From contig JACDGL010000005.1 in assembly GCA_013815385.1 (NCBI GenBank), positions 62,001 through 126,000 on the forward strand: 64,000 bases of DNA. The letters are read 5' to 3'. A model generated the notes under the pieces. That model had not been told where the DNA came from, searched no databases, and saw only the letters and a program-made list of their open reading frames with translations. Positions 54,833 through 64,000 of the stretch are shown here, one piece after another (the stretch's first letter is position 1; every line of letters starts with the position of its first letter). The translations under genes were made by a program, and so were the position numbers. The DNA comes from Taibaiella sp. (GTDB lineage Bacteria; Bacteroidota; Bacteroidia; Chitinophagales; Chitinophagaceae).

Positions 54833-55435
54833 TTATTTTTTCTTTGTTGCCTCCGCATGCATTGTATTCATGCCTTTTATTACATCGTTGGTTATATCCA
54901 GCTGCTTATTGGCAAAGAGGATAGAACCGGAAGTACCATAAGAAAGTATGTAGTCGTAATGCTTCTCCTTATTGTACTGCTCCAGAAAACTATCTAACTG
55001 GCTTTTAAGGGTTTTATTAAATTCTTCCTGGTCTTTCATCAGTTCATCGGTAAGCGCCTGTTTGCGTGTCACCAGGCTTTGCTGCATCTGCCCAATCCTT
55101 TTCTGGGCTGCTTTATATTCCGCTTCGCTCAGTGTACCTGCCTGTGCCTTGCTCTGCACTTGTGCCGCATCGTCTTCCATTTGCTTTGCAGAACGTTCCA
55201 GCTCTGATTCCATGCGCTCTTGCTTGGACTTGAATTCCTGTTTCTTTGATTTCAGGTAGTCGTAATTCGCTTCCAGCGTATCAATATTAACGTAGGCTAT
55301 ACGGCTCCCCGCGCTGACAGCAGAGGTAGTGGTGGTTGAAGATGTAGCTTGTTTGCCCGTATTATTGCACGAAGACAAAAGGAACAGAGCAATTGCTATA
55401 AGGGATAATCTGCTAAACTGATTTATATTTTTCAT
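54833..55435 (-). CDS. OmpH/Skp-like periplasmic chaperone, probable lipoprotein
   Basis: A 200-residue protein. The signal ends in the lipobox LLSSC (about residue 23). The mature part is the OmpH family: RIAYVNIDTLEANYDYLKSKKQEF, a long charged coiled coil (ERMESELERSAKQMEDDAAQVQSKAQ, given here in part), and YDYILSYGTSGSILFANKQLDITNDVI. Skp-like proteins hold outer membrane proteins in the periplasm. A perfect -7 box TACTTTTG (55477-55470) precedes it. The permease follows after 27 bases. Confidence 0.87.
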   Translation of the reverse strand: MKNINQFSRLSLIAIALFLLSSCNNTGKQATSSTTTTSAVSAGSRIAYVNIDTLEANYDYLKSKKQEFKSKQERMESELERSAKQMEDDAAQVQSKAQAGTLSEAEYKAAQKRIGQMQQSLVTRKQALTDELMKDQEEFNKTLKSQLDSFLEQYNKEKHYDYILSYGTSGSILFANKQLDITNDVIKGMNTMHAEATKKK

Positions 55436-55559
55436 TAATTATGCTTTACTGTAAAACGATATGATGCGCCAAAAGTAATACGTTCCACCCAAATGCTGTA
55501 TGCGCTATACACCTAGCTTATGGCTAAAGTATTGTTAATACAAATAGATGGACTGCCAA

Positions 55560-56495
55560 CTAAATGTGTTGTTTAAAATATTCCAGCGTTCTTTTCAGTC
55601 CTTCGCTACGATCTACCTTCGGTGACCATCCTAATATTTCCTTAGCTTTTGTAATATCCGGCTGGCGCTGCTTTGGATCATCCTGCGGTAAGGGTTCATA
55701 AATTATTTTCACATTAGATCCCGTCAGGGCTATTACTTCCTCTGCAAAGTCTTTCAGCGTTATTTCAGATGGGTTACCAATATTTACCGGCTTGTAATAA
55801 TCTGATAGCAGCAGGCGATATATGCCATCTACCAGGTCATCAACATAACAGAAAGAACGCGTTTGCGAACCATCGCCATATACCGTAACATCCTGACCAC
55901 GGAGTGCCTGACTCATAAATGTTGGCAGCGCACGTCCATCATCGAGCCGCATACGCGGGCCATAAGTATTGAATATACGGATGATGCGTGTCTCCAGCTG
56001 GTGGTAGTTATGATACGCCATTGTAATACTTTCCATGAAACGCTTTGCCTCATCATATACACCACGCGGGCCTATCGGGTTTACATTACCCCAATATTCT
56101 TCCTGCTGCGGATGCACCTGTGGATCGCCATATACTTCTGACGTAGAGGCAACCAGTATGCGTGCATTTTTTGATTTTGCAAGCCCCAGCAGATTGTGGG
56201 TACCCAACGCGCCCACCTTCAATGTCTGTATCGGCATTTTGAGGTAATCAATAGGGCTGGCAGGAGACGCAAAATGCAATATGTAATCTATATCGCCCGG
56301 AACATGAACAAATTTGGTGATATCGTGATGATAGAACTCAAACTCAGGTAAAGGGAATAAATGCTCTATGTTCTTTATGTTGCCCGTTAGCAGGTTGTCC
56401 ATCCCTATTACTTTGTACCCTTCCTTCAGGAAACGATCGCAGAGATGGGAACCAAGAAAGCCCGCGGCCCCTGCTATCAATATTCTTTTAGCCAT
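55560..56495 (-). CDS. uxs: UDP-glucuronate decarboxylase (UDP-xylose synthase)
   Basis: A 311-residue extended SDR enzyme that converts UDP-glucuronate to UDP-xylose with bound NAD. Motifs: [62 protein letters not shown], the YDEAKRFME catalytic Tyr/Lys, and [19 protein letters not shown]. It follows UDP-glucose dehydrogenase by 36 bases, so the pair makes UDP-xylose from UDP-glucose in two steps for a surface polysaccharide or glycan. No xylosyltransferase is close by. Confidence 0.92.
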   Translation of the reverse strand: MAKRILIAGAAGFLGSHLCDRFLKEGYKVIGMDNLLTGNIKNIEHLFPLPEFEFYHHDITKFVHVPGDIDYILHFASPASPIDYLKMPIQTLKVGALGTHNLLGLAKSKNARILVASTSEVYGDPQVHPQQEEYWGNVNPIGPRGVYDEAKRFMESITMAYHNYHQLETRIIRIFNTYGPRMRLDDGRALPTFMSQALRGQDVTVYGDGSQTRSFCYVDDLVDGIYRLLLSDYYKPVNIGNPSEITLKDFAEEVIALTGSNVKIIYEPLPQDDPKQRQPDITKAKEILGWSPKVDRSEGLKRTLEYFKQHI

Positions 56496-56531
56496 TTTAT
56501 TATGCAGTTCTGATTATTTTATAAATATGGA

Positions 56532-57911
56532 TTAATCGAGATGACCCCTCTCGCGGATAATTGTATCAGTTGGTACCGGCAGGGTTTCCCTTACCTGGGC
56601 ATGCACTATTTTACGACCCATGCTTTCATAATAGAAGCCAGTCTGTTCCATCTTTTCCAGCGTGTACAAATTACGTCCGTCAAATATTGCGGGATGACTT
56701 AACAGTTCGCCAATACGATCAAAGTTAGGGTTGCGGAACTCGCTCCATTCCGTAACTATTATCAGGGCGTCACATCCTTCTATCGTATCATACTGGTCTT
56801 TGGCATAATATAGTTTATCGCCGAATATCCCTTTCACATTTACCATTGCTTCCGGGTCAAAGGCCCTAATTTGTGCTCCCGCTTCCAGCAGGTCATTGAT
56901 CAGTTCCAAAGCCGGTGCCTCACGTATGTCGTCGGTTTCGGGTTTGAAAGCCAGACCCCATATAGCAAAAGTGCGCCCACTGAGGTCGCTGCCAAAGTAT
57001 TCTTTTATTTTTCTTCCCAATATCGTTTTCTGGTGATCATTCACCTTCATTACCGTATTCACTATCTGGAAATCATAATCCATTTCGCGCGCCGTTTGGG
57101 CCAGCGCCTGTACATCTTTAGGGAAACAGCTACCGCCATAGCCCACACCAGGGAAAAGAAAACGCTTGCCAATACGCGAGTCGCTGCCTATACCAGCACG
57201 CACCCAATCTACATTAGCTCCAGCTTTTTCGCACAGATTAGCCATTTCATTCATAAAGGAAATGCGCATAGCCAGGTAAGCATTGGCAGCATACTTTGTC
57301 ATTTCTGAGGAGCGCTCATCCATAAAATACAATGGATTTCCCTGTCTCAAAAAGGGCTGATAAAGCTCTTCCATTAGTTTCTTAGCTCTTTCGGAAGAGG
57401 TACCTAGCACCACCCTATCGGGCTTTAAGAAATCCTCAACAGCCACCCCTTCGCGCAAAAATTCGGGATTGGAGACTACATCGAACAAATTCCTGTCCAG
57501 TTTCTTAGCCAATACTGCCGTTACTTTTTCAGCCGTACCCACAGGGACGGTGCTTTTGTTAACAATTACAGTATATCTATCTATAATATCACCCAACTGG
57601 TCGGCTACCCTTAATACAAACTGGAGATCGGCAGCACCATCCTTACCCGGGGGGGTAGGAAGGGCCAGGAAAATGATCTGTGCCTTTTTAATCCCTTCTG
57701 TAAGTGATGTTGTGAAGGTGAGCCTTTTGTCTTTTATGTTACGCTCCAGCAATACATCCAGACCCGGCTCATATATAGGCGATTTGCCCGCTTTAAGATT
57801 TTTTATCTTATCTTCATTAATATCCACACAGACCACATCATTACCAGTTTCAGCAAAGCAAGTACCTGTTACCAATCCCACATAACCAGTGCCTATAATA
57901 GTTAATTGCAT
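56532..57911 (-). CDS. ugd: UDP-glucose 6-dehydrogenase
   Basis: 459 residues from the ATG at 57911, where the NAD-binding start MQLTIIGTGYVGLVTGTCFAETG begins; the frame extends 32 codons upstream but those lie in the promoter region. The catalytic cysteine is in GYGGSCFPKDVQALAQ. Also visible are ALPTPPGKDGAADL, VNKSTVPVGTA, NPEFLREGVAVEDFLKPDRVV and WGLAFKPETDDIREAPAL. It oxidises UDP-glucose to UDP-glucuronate. The upstream gap has a -7-like TACTTTTA on this strand. Confidence 0.95.
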   Translation of the reverse strand: MQLTIIGTGYVGLVTGTCFAETGNDVVCVDINEDKIKNLKAGKSPIYEPGLDVLLERNIKDKRLTFTTSLTEGIKKAQIIFLALPTPPGKDGAADLQFVLRVADQLGDIIDRYTVIVNKSTVPVGTAEKVTAVLAKKLDRNLFDVVSNPEFLREGVAVEDFLKPDRVVLGTSSERAKKLMEELYQPFLRQGNPLYFMDERSSEMTKYAANAYLAMRISFMNEMANLCEKAGANVDWVRAGIGSDSRIGKRFLFPGVGYGGSCFPKDVQALAQTAREMDYDFQIVNTVMKVNDHQKTILGRKIKEYFGSDLSGRTFAIWGLAFKPETDDIREAPALELINDLLEAGAQIRAFDPEAMVNVKGIFGDKLYYAKDQYDTIEGCDALIIVTEWSEFRNPNFDRIGELLSHPAIFDGRNLYTLEKMEQTGFYYESMGRKIVHAQVRETLPVPTDTIIRERGHLD

Positions 57912-58031
57912 GTATCGAATAATTTGAGCGTAAAAGTAATTATATTTTTGAGCCCTGATATTGTAAAATAAAGTTTTACTATAAATTAAACCTTCCGCAA
58001 CATTCAACGTCTTAATAAAAAATAAAACGAT

Positions 58032-58868
58032 ATGAAAGCATACTCTTTCCTGAAAACCGGCACTTTTTTGATTGCCATCTCTATGTTATCCCTTACTGCA
58101 TGTAAGAGAAATACCGACGCTCCAGTAAATGCTGATGATGTAACATCGGCATCGGACCACTCGCAACTGGAAAGAGAAAACAATGACGCAGAAAATGTGG
58201 GAGATGTAGCCTACACATCTGGCGGAGCTAACCTGCGCACCACACCCGGCGACCTGGGTAGCTGTGTAACAGTGACTAATAATACTGCTGTAACCCCACA
58301 TGTGCTGACCATAGACTTTGGGACCACTAACTGCACAGGAGCTGATGGACGCAATCGCCGTGGTAAGATCATTATTTCCTATACCGGTGGCTACAAAGAT
58401 TCAGGCAGCACCCATACAATTACATTTGATAACTACTTTATAGATGACAACCAGCTATCGGGTTCCAAAACTGTAACCAACATGGGCAGAAATGCAAGCG
58501 GACAGTACTATTACAACATATCAGTTAATGACTCGCTGAACCTGGGCACAGGAAATGGCATCATCAGCTGGACAGCTACCCGCACCCGTACCTGGATAGC
58601 CGGCTACAGTACAGATACCCGCACTGATGATGTATATGATATATCAGGCACCTCTACTGTTACGCGTTCGAACGGTAAAGTATTTACTGTAACGATCACT
58701 ACTCCTTTACAAGTAGCAATCGGTTGCCGTTGGGTTGAGTCAGGCGTAGTTAGTATCTCCCGTTCTACAGGTGGCACTATGACCCTAGATTATGGCTCCG
58801 GCAATTGTGATGCTGAGGCCCAGCTAACTGTAGGCAGCCATACTTATAATATTACATTAAGGCACTAA
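58032..58868 (+). CDS. Hypothetical lipoprotein
   Basis: A 278-residue predicted lipoprotein: the signal ends in LTAC (about residue 24). An acidic linker (ADDVTSASDHSQLERENNDAEN, shortened) is followed by a strand-rich domain with CVTVTNN, IDFGTTNCTGADGRNRRGKIIISYTG, and a final TLDYGSGNCDAEAQLTVG. The layout is common in Bacteroidota genomes, but the function is not known. A perfect -7 box TATTTTTG (57943-57950) lies in the gap divergent from ugd. A bidirectional terminator follows at 58884-58919. Confidence 0.7.
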   Translation: MKAYSFLKTGTFLIAISMLSLTACKRNTDAPVNADDVTSASDHSQLERENNDAENVGDVAYTSGGANLRTTPGDLGSCVTVTNNTAVTPHVLTIDFGTTNCTGADGRNRRGKIIISYTGGYKDSGSTHTITFDNYFIDDNQLSGSKTVTNMGRNASGQYYYNISVNDSLNLGTGNGIISWTATRTRTWIAGYSTDTRTDDVYDISGTSTVTRSNGKVFTVTITTPLQVAIGCRWVESGVVSISRSTGGTMTLDYGSGNCDAEAQLTVGSHTYNITLRH

Positions 58869-58883
58869 TTGATTCCTCAGTAC

Positions 58884-58919
58884 AAATAATAAAAGCGGCA
58901 CTTGCCGCTTTTATTATTT
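58884..58919. terminator. Bidirectional terminator between convergent genes
   Basis: A perfect 17-bp stem (58884-58900 with 58903-58919) with AT-rich ends serves both strands. The stop codon of the transaminase gene (58914-58916) lies inside it. Confidence 0.9.
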
Positions 58920-60095
58920 TAAGGCGTCTAATAATATATTGCAGGCGTATTTTATCTCCTCATTTGATATTGTAAGGGGCGGCGCAATACGTATACAATC
59001 AGGCGCGAATAAAAACCAGTCGGAAAATAACCCTCCTGCCAATGAATGTTGCAGTACGAGCATCACTTGTTCGGCGCTGTTTAATTGCACTGCTATCAAT
59101 AATCCTTTGCTACGCACTGCTTTAATAGCCGGATGCTTCAACAGCGATATAAACAGGTTCCCTTTTTCCTCCACCCCATTTATCATCTCTTCATCGAGCA
59201 ACGCATGCATTGCGGCCATACCTGCTGCACAGCATACCGGATGCCCGCCAAATGTGGTAATATGGCCCAGTACCGGATCGGTTGACAATGATCGCATTAT
59301 ATGCAAGGAAGATACAAAGGCGCCCATTGGCATACCCCCACCTAAAGCTTTGCCCAATAATATTATATCCGGGATGACATTATAATGTTCAAAACCCCAC
59401 AGCTTGCCTGTGCGGCCGAAGCCACATTGTATCTCATCCAATATCAACAATGTACCAGTCTGGCTGCATTTATCGCGAACTCCTTTTATCCATTCGTAAT
59501 ACGGCTCTATTACCCCTGCCTCTCCCTGCATTGTTTCCAGTAGCACGCATGCTGTGTTTTCATTAATGCTCTCTATAAGGGCTGCACTGTTATAGTCATA
59601 TCGCCATACACCGGGCATTAGCGGGCGGAAGGCACTTCGCCAGTATTCACTACCCATTACACTTAATGCACCCAGCGAACTACCATGATAGCTATTATTG
59701 CAACTAATCACATCAGTCCTGCCGGTATATCTCCTTGCCAGTTTTATAGCGCCATCAGTAGCCTCGGAACCAGAATTAGTGAAGTAAATACACCCCAGTG
59801 ATTCGGGTAAATATTTTGCCAGCAATGCAGCATAGTGCACCTGAGGGCTTTGTACCAACTCTCCGTACACCATAGCATGCAGATAGGTATCTGCCTGTTT
59901 CTTTATCGCCTCCACCACAGCGGGATGGCGGTGACCTACATTACAAACACTTATGCCGCCAATAAGATCCAGATATTTGTTGCCGGCAATATCATATATA
60001 TAATTGCCTTCCGCAGACGCGATCTCCAACCCAATGGGTGCTAGTGATGTCTGCGCAAGATGCTGCTGGAATAACTGGCGTGTGTTCATGATCAT
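58914..60095 (-). CDS. Class III aminotransferase (acetylornithine/4-aminobutyrate type)
   Basis: A 393-residue PLP enzyme. Visible are LDLIGGISVCNVGHRHPAVV, FTNSGSEATDGAIKLARRYTG, the LILDEIQCGFGRTGKLWGFEHY motif and the PLP lysine in LLGKALGGGMPMGAFVSS. It most resembles acetylornithine/ornithine aminotransferases, but no arginine genes are nearby, so the substrate is open. The start overlaps the stop of the macro-domain gene (TAATG arrangement); an ATG two codons further on is an alternative. Confidence 0.88.
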   Translation of the reverse strand: MIMNTRQLFQQHLAQTSLAPIGLEIASAEGNYIYDIAGNKYLDLIGGISVCNVGHRHPAVVEAIKKQADTYLHAMVYGELVQSPQVHYAALLAKYLPESLGCIYFTNSGSEATDGAIKLARRYTGRTDVISCNNSYHGSSLGALSVMGSEYWRSAFRPLMPGVWRYDYNSAALIESINENTACVLLETMQGEAGVIEPYYEWIKGVRDKCSQTGTLLILDEIQCGFGRTGKLWGFEHYNVIPDIILLGKALGGGMPMGAFVSSLHIMRSLSTDPVLGHITTFGGHPVCCAAGMAAMHALLDEEMINGVEEKGNLFISLLKHPAIKAVRSKGLLIAVQLNSAEQVMLVLQHSLAGGLFSDWFLFAPDCIRIAPPLTISNEEIKYACNILLDALK

Positions 60096-60613
60096 TACAT
60101 TGAGGGCCTATTTAATAATTGCTGGTAAAGGAGATAGTTCTCCTCATCATAGCAAACAAAGTACACATCAGTAACATCATAAGGATGCTGTGACAAAAAC
60201 CGGTTAACAGCACTTACCGCAATCTGTGCTGCTGTTTCTTTAGGAAAATGGTAAACCCCAGTGCTGATGTTAGGGAAAGCTATTGATCGTATCCCATTCT
60301 CCTTGGCAAGCATAAGACTATTGGTATAGGCATCCTGTAATAATGCAGCTTCATTGGCCTTACCACCATTCCAGTAAGGCCCCACAGTATGTATCACGTA
60401 CTTTGCCGACAAATTGTATCCCTGTGTTATCTTAGCTTCGCCGGTTTTACAGCCGTTAAGGGTACGGCACTCCTGCAGTAACCGGGGGCCTGCAGCGCGG
60501 TTGATAGCACCATCTACCCCACCACCGCCAAGCAGGGATGTATTTGCTGCATTGACTATGGCATCTACCTTCATGCGGGTAATATCTTCCTTAACTAAAT
60601 GAATTTGTGCCAT
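60095..60613 (-). CDS. Macro-domain protein (O-acetyl-ADP-ribose deacetylase-like)
   Basis: A 172-residue stand-alone macro domain. Motifs: [35 protein letters not shown], and [20 protein letters not shown], which form the ADP-ribose pocket as in E. coli YmdB. It should remove ADP-ribose esters or O-acetyl groups from ADP-ribose. It sits two bases after the CCA-adding enzyme gene and overlaps the next transaminase, so it is part of a tightly packed operon of tRNA and amino acid genes. Confidence 0.93.
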   Translation of the reverse strand: MAQIHLVKEDITRMKVDAIVNAANTSLLGGGGVDGAINRAAGPRLLQECRTLNGCKTGEAKITQGYNLSAKYVIHTVGPYWNGGKANEAALLQDAYTNSLMLAKENGIRSIAFPNISTGVYHFPKETAAQIAVSAVNRFLSQHPYDVTDVYFVCYDEENYLLYQQLLNRPSM

Positions 60614-60615
60614 CG

Positions 60616-62046
60616 CTATTGCTTTACCGGTTTTATATCCATTTCTGCCGCTTTCTGAAGCACATAGCCATATGCAGCAGCATAATCATTGGGTATAATG
60701 CCATCCAGTATCGCTTCCCTTACTGCTGTTTTTAATATCCCTACTTCACGGGATGGAGCAAGACCAAAAATCTTCATGATCTCCGCACCATCTATAGGCG
60801 GCTGCCAATTGCGTATCCTGTCCTTTTCTTCTACAACTTTCAGACGCTCCTTTACCAGCTCAAAATTCTCGAGGTAGCGTTTTACCTTGAATTTATTTTT
60901 TGAAGTAACATCGCTTTCACAAAGTATCATCAGCGCCTCGAGATCGGCGCCCGCATCAAATAAAAGACGGCGCATGGCCGAGTCAGTAATATCTTCTTTA
61001 GTGAGACCAATAGGCCGGAGATGAAGCCCCACCAGCTTTGCCACAAACTTCATGTTCTCGTTCTGCGGAAGCTTCAACTGGCGAAAAATACGCGGGGTCA
61101 TCTTCTCCCCCAACGCTTCATGTCCATGAAAAGTCCAGCCATGTCCCTCCTCAAATTTTTTGGTAGCCGGCTTTGCAATATCATGCAACACTGCAGCCCA
61201 CCGCAGCCAAAGATTATCGCTGCGTTGAGCAACATTATCAAGTACCTGCAGGGTGTGATAAAAATTATCCTTGTGCCCTTTGCCCTCTATTATTTCCACT
61301 CCGGCGAGTTCGGTCATTTGCGGAAAAAACTCATGCAGCAACCTACTTTTATAAAGCAGATCAAAGCCTACGGAAGGCTTAGGCGTGACCATTATCTTGT
61401 TTAGTTCATCCGTTACCCGCTCCTGCGATACTATTTTTATCCGCTCCTTATTCCGACTAATCGCTTCGAAAGTTTCGGGCTCTAATACAAACCCTAATTG
61501 TGTGGCGAACCTTATTCCACGCATCATGCGTAATGGATCGTCTGAAAAGGTTATATCCGGATCAAGCGGAGTGCGTAATATTTTGTTACGCAGATCTTCC
61601 ATACCATTGAACGGATCTATCAGCCTACCGTAATTTTCTTTATTAAGGCTGATGGCCATCGCATTGATCGTAAAATCCCTACGCCGCTGGTCGTCCTCTA
61701 TTGTCCCTTCTGAAACTTCGGGTTTTCGACTATCGCTGCTGTATGATTCCTTGCGCGCCCCAACAAATTCCACATCGAAGCCATTCAGCTTAAACTGCGC
61801 GGTACCGAATGTTTTAAAAAAATTGACTTGCGGCCTGTTTGGGTAGCTTGCTGCTACTGCCTGTGCCAGGGCTATACCATCGCCGGTGCATACAATGTCT
61901 GCATCTTTTGTATCCCTGCCCAGTATTTTGTCACGTACAAAGCCGCCAACCAGGTAGCAGTGCACCTGCATACCCTGTGCTATACTACTTATTCTCTCAA
62001 ATAAAGCCTGCTCCTCCGTGCTGCACACAATGTCCATAAGCCGCAA
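60616..62046 (-). CDS. cca: CCA-adding tRNA nucleotidyltransferase with HD domain
   Basis: A 476-residue class II nucleotidyltransferase. The head domain has [22 protein letters not shown] (GG and DxD catalytic residues) and [14 protein letters not shown]; the neck has [19 protein letters not shown]-terminal HD domain is visible ([27 protein letters not shown]). Length and order fit Bacteroidota enzymes annotated as CCA tRNA nucleotidyltransferase; a poly(A) polymerase function cannot be excluded. Confidence 0.92.
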   Translation of the reverse strand: MRLMDIVCSTEEQALFERISSIAQGMQVHCYLVGGFVRDKILGRDTKDADIVCTGDGIALAQAVAASYPNRPQVNFFKTFGTAQFKLNGFDVEFVGARKESYSSDSRKPEVSEGTIEDDQRRRDFTINAMAISLNKENYGRLIDPFNGMEDLRNKILRTPLDPDITFSDDPLRMMRGIRFATQLGFVLEPETFEAISRNKERIKIVSQERVTDELNKIMVTPKPSVGFDLLYKSRLLHEFFPQMTELAGVEIIEGKGHKDNFYHTLQVLDNVAQRSDNLWLRWAAVLHDIAKPATKKFEEGHGWTFHGHEALGEKMTPRIFRQLKLPQNENMKFVAKLVGLHLRPIGLTKEDITDSAMRRLLFDAGADLEALMILCESDVTSKNKFKVKRYLENFELVKERLKVVEEKDRIRNWQPPIDGAEIMKIFGLAPSREVGILKTAVREAILDGIIPNDYAAAYGYVLQKAAEMDIKPVKQ

Positions 62047-62062
62047 AGCTAAAAAGAATAAA

Positions 62063-62635
62063 TTATGGCCGTAAGACTTCTATATCGCCCTTATTATTGA
62101 GACGAACCAACCTGGAGGGTGCGTTATTGCCTTCATCCTCCTGCCGGTATTTTACCACATAGTCAACAGTAGCAATTATCTGGGGGGATATATGTAAATA
62201 CATTGATGCTGCCGGGCTACCACTGATATTGGCAGAAGTAGAAACAATTGGCCTACGGAATCTCTTTATCAATGCTTTGCAAAATGGATCGGCAGTAACC
62301 CTTATGGCTATGCTACCATCTTCATTTATAACATTACCGGCAAGACCTAACGCCCCATCATATATAACGGTGGTGGGCCTATCGAAACCTTCCAGTATAT
62401 CTACTATATCATGTGGTGGCGCGGCAACACAGTGCAAAATATCTCGCGCATCTGCCAGCAGCACTATCATGCTTTTTTCTTTAGGGCGCTTCTTCAGGGT
62501 AAACACCTTATCCACCGCAGACGCATTTGTCGCATCGCAGCCTATACCCCATACAGTATCTGTCGGGTACAATATAGTGCCACCTTCCGCCAATATCTGT
62601 ACACACTGTTTTATATCTTCTTCGTAATCCACCAT
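62063..62635 (-). CDS. tsaC: L-threonylcarbamoyladenylate synthase
   Basis: A 190-residue YrdC/Sua5-domain protein that makes threonylcarbamoyl-AMP for t6A37 of tRNA. Motifs: EGGTILYPTDTVWGIGCDATN (residues about 15-35), KKRPKEKSMIVLL, PTTVIYDG, and RPIVSTSANISGSP. It has only the YrdC domain and lacks the C-terminal Sua5 domain, hence TsaC. The start overlaps the upstream glycosyltransferase by 25 bases, and the CCA-adding enzyme follows after 16 bases; both act on tRNA. Confidence 0.93.
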   Translation of the reverse strand: MVDYEEDIKQCVQILAEGGTILYPTDTVWGIGCDATNASAVDKVFTLKKRPKEKSMIVLLADARDILHCVAAPPHDIVDILEGFDRPTTVIYDGALGLAGNVINEDGSIAIRVTADPFCKALIKRFRRPIVSTSANISGSPAASMYLHISPQIIATVDYVVKYRQEDEGNNAPSRLVRLNNKGDIEVLRP

Positions 62636-63621
62636 AACAATTGTTCATTTGTTATTTCCAGCGCGCACCTGAAGTGCCCTTCAGGACAAGCCTTATGACC
62701 ATGCAAGCCACAGGGGCGACAGTATAGCCGTTCTTTAATCTCTACTACCCTGCTGTTATCGGACAATGGACCAAAACCAAATGCCGGTACCGTGGAGCAA
62801 TATACTGCAGTAACAGGTGCATTTACGGCTGATGCAAAATGTAATGGGGCCGAATCATTAGCGTAATTCATAACAGCACCCTGTATGAGCGCCGTAGATT
62901 GCAGGAAACTCAACTTACCGGATTGGTCGTGCGCGGCAGGGTGAGTTACCTGCTGTAACACCTGCTGAACATTGTTTTTATCTGTAGTACCACCTAATAC
63001 ATATATCCTGTATTCATATGGCAATGAATTAATAAGGGCTGCCCATTTTTCAACAGGGAATTGTTTGGTGAACCATACAGACGATGGAGAGATGCAGATA
63101 TAAGGTTTACCCTGTAGTGGTGCTACCCGTTCGTAGTCAGTCTTAGCGGGGTATAATTTAGGCCTGGCCGCAGTTCCATCTGTTATATCATCTATTAACG
63201 CCTGGTTGCGCTGTACCTCATGAACAATATCAGCAGCATAAGGCTGTGAGATAATATGCTTTACTTTCTTTGTATAGCAAAATGCGAAGGGATTTTTATC
63301 AAAACCTATCTTATTATCAGCCCCCGATAAAAATGTAATGAAGCCCGATGTACCAAAGCGGTGCAGGTTAATGACATGGGTGTATTTCTTTTTGCGCACC
63401 GCCAATGCCATACGCCAAAGATTTTTGAGTTTGTCCTGTTTTTTATCCCAAACCCATACCTTATTAATAAAAGGATTGTTTGAGAGCAATGATTCATTGC
63501 CTTTGCGAAGCAAAAAATCAATGGGTGCATCAGGATGATATTGATACAGCTTCTCTATTACAGCAGTTGCCAGTACTACATCACCTATAAAAGCGGTCTG
63601 GATAACGAGGAATCTGGGCAT
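62611..63621 (-). CDS. Glycosyltransferase family 9 (ADP-heptose:LPS heptosyltransferase-like)
   Basis: A 336-residue GT9 protein. Motifs: LVIQTAFIGDVVLATAVIEKLY (residues 5-26), INLHRFGTSGFITFLSGAD, SPSSVWFTKQFPVEKWAALI, YVLGGTTDK, NYANDSAPLHFASAVNAPVTAVYCST and CRPCGLHGHKACPEGHFRC. It should add heptose to the LPS core, and with the PfkB heptose kinase at 52399 would point to heptose-containing lipooligosaccharide. It is the first gene of the minus-strand operon through tsaC, cca, macro and transaminase. Confidence 0.9.
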   Translation of the reverse strand: MPRFLVIQTAFIGDVVLATAVIEKLYQYHPDAPIDFLLRKGNESLLSNNPFINKVWVWDKKQDKLKNLWRMALAVRKKKYTHVINLHRFGTSGFITFLSGADNKIGFDKNPFAFCYTKKVKHIISQPYAADIVHEVQRNQALIDDITDGTAARPKLYPAKTDYERVAPLQGKPYICISPSSVWFTKQFPVEKWAALINSLPYEYRIYVLGGTTDKNNVQQVLQQVTHPAAHDQSGKLSFLQSTALIQGAVMNYANDSAPLHFASAVNAPVTAVYCSTVPAFGFGPLSDNSRVVEIKERLYCRPCGLHGHKACPEGHFRCALEITNEQLLWWITKKI

Positions 63622-63676
63622 TTGAGTGTCAAAAATACAATTGTATGACGTTAAGCAAGCTTTAACAATAATAAAA

Positions 63677-63707
63677 TTGCCTTTTTTATCTTTCGGTATT
63701 AAATTTG
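63677..63707 (+). promoter_or_regulatory. Bacteroidota-type promoter of the DUF1573 gene
   Basis: TTG (63677-63679), a 20-base spacer, then TAAATTTG (63700-63707): both boxes at the consensus distance. The ATG at 63748 gives a leader of about 35 bases. Confidence 0.6.
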
Positions 63708-63747
63708 TAATGTATCATTGTAACATTCAAAACCTTAACCATTATCA

Positions 63748-64000
63748 ATGAAAAGATTTTTTTTCTCTGTTTGCAGCATTATGTGTCTTTCCAGCATTGC
63801 TTTTGCACAGAACCCAACCCAACATCAAACAGTTGCGCCAAAAGCCGTTGCTACAGCTCCTGCCTCTGCAACTATGAAAGCAGAAGCCATGGCGTTTACT
63901 ACTGATACGCATGAATTTGGCACTGTACCCGAAGGCCCGGCTGCCGAGTATGAATTTAAATTTAAAAACAGCGGGAAAGAACCAATAATACTGCAACACG
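63748..64000 (+). CDS. DUF1573-domain protein, N-terminal part only
   Basis: The first 84 residues of a protein cut by the window edge. A signal peptide (MKRFFFSVCSIMCLSSIAFAQ) is followed by a low-complexity Ala/Pro/Thr linker and the start of a DUF1573 domain (TTDTHEFGTVPEGPAAEYEFKFKNSGKEPI), an Ig-like fold usual in Bacteroidota periplasmic or surface proteins. Its function is unknown. Confidence 0.85.
   Translation, partial: MKRFFFSVCSIMCLSSIAFAQNPTQHQTVAPKAVATAPASATMKAEAMAFTTDTHEFGTVPEGPAAEYEFKFKNSGKEPIILQH

Overview
The window looks like chromosomal DNA of a Bacteroidota bacterium, most likely a member of Chitinophagia/Chitinophagaceae (family placement is inference). Reasons: TonB-dependent receptors with an N-terminal carboxypeptidase-regulatory-like domain, proteins with type IX secretion (T9SS) C-terminal sorting domains, a fused SecDF, an OstA-like/MCE pair, a UDP-glucose dehydrogenase/UDP-xylose synthase pair, and many genes preceded by the Bacteroidota -7 box TAnnTTTG instead of a Shine-Dalgarno site. 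No rRNA, tRNA, CRISPR array, IS element or prophage block was recognised.

Layout. 1-4.6 kb: TonB-dependent receptor plus a large TPR protein, cut by the window edge. 4.7-17.7 kb: housekeeping genes (NAD(P)HX repair, purD, peptide transporter, a second TonB-family receptor, DnaJ-like protein, DOPA dioxygenase-like protein, folK, deoxynucleoside kinase, hybrid-free PAS histidine kinase). 17.7-20.6 kb: a small accessory patch with an orphan terminase-small-subunit-like HTH protein carrying 18-residue repeats, a cluster of short hairpins, and an A+T-rich gene split by a frameshift at an A7 run. 20.6-28.6 kb: an HscA-like Hsp70, an A+T-rich hypothetical, an aminotransferase-aspartokinase operon, and an OstA-like/MCE operon. 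28.8-44.9 kb: T9SS-exported M43 metalloprotease, SecDF, MlaE permease, DapD, DUF6089/PorG-like protein, TyrS, a seven-heme cytochrome with TPRs, UvrA. 45-50.8 kb: a family of small lipoproteins, an M14 peptidase and a six-repeat NHL/T9SS protein, partly A+T-rich. 50.8-64 kb: GH3-family protein, heptose-kinase-like PfkB, amino acid permease, OmpH, UDP-xylose synthesis, class III transaminase, macro domain, CCA-adding enzyme, Sua5/TsaC, heptosyltransferase and the start of a DUF1573 protein.

The most interesting signal is in the 182-base gap before the aminotransferase-aspartokinase operon (minus strand, 25,811-25,992). Reading along the transcript there is a TAnnTTTG box, a 13-codon leader peptide with three lysine codons (MIKQLYKQVKCMP), and then three mutually complementary 8-base segments (GGTAAGCC, GGCTTACC, GGTAAGCC) ending in a U6 run. 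The first segment begins immediately after the leader stop codon. This is the layout of a ribosome-mediated transcription attenuator, and the downstream aspartokinase starts the lysine/methionine/threonine pathway. It was read by eye and needs covariation and expression tests.

Other points: several genes seem to be transcribed from a -7 box only 5-12 bases before the start codon, suggesting leaderless or nearly leaderless mRNAs; a 38-base element is shared between the terminase-like gene and a doubtful small reading frame 32 kb away; and MlaE and MCE/MlaD-like genes sit apart without an MlaF ATPase.
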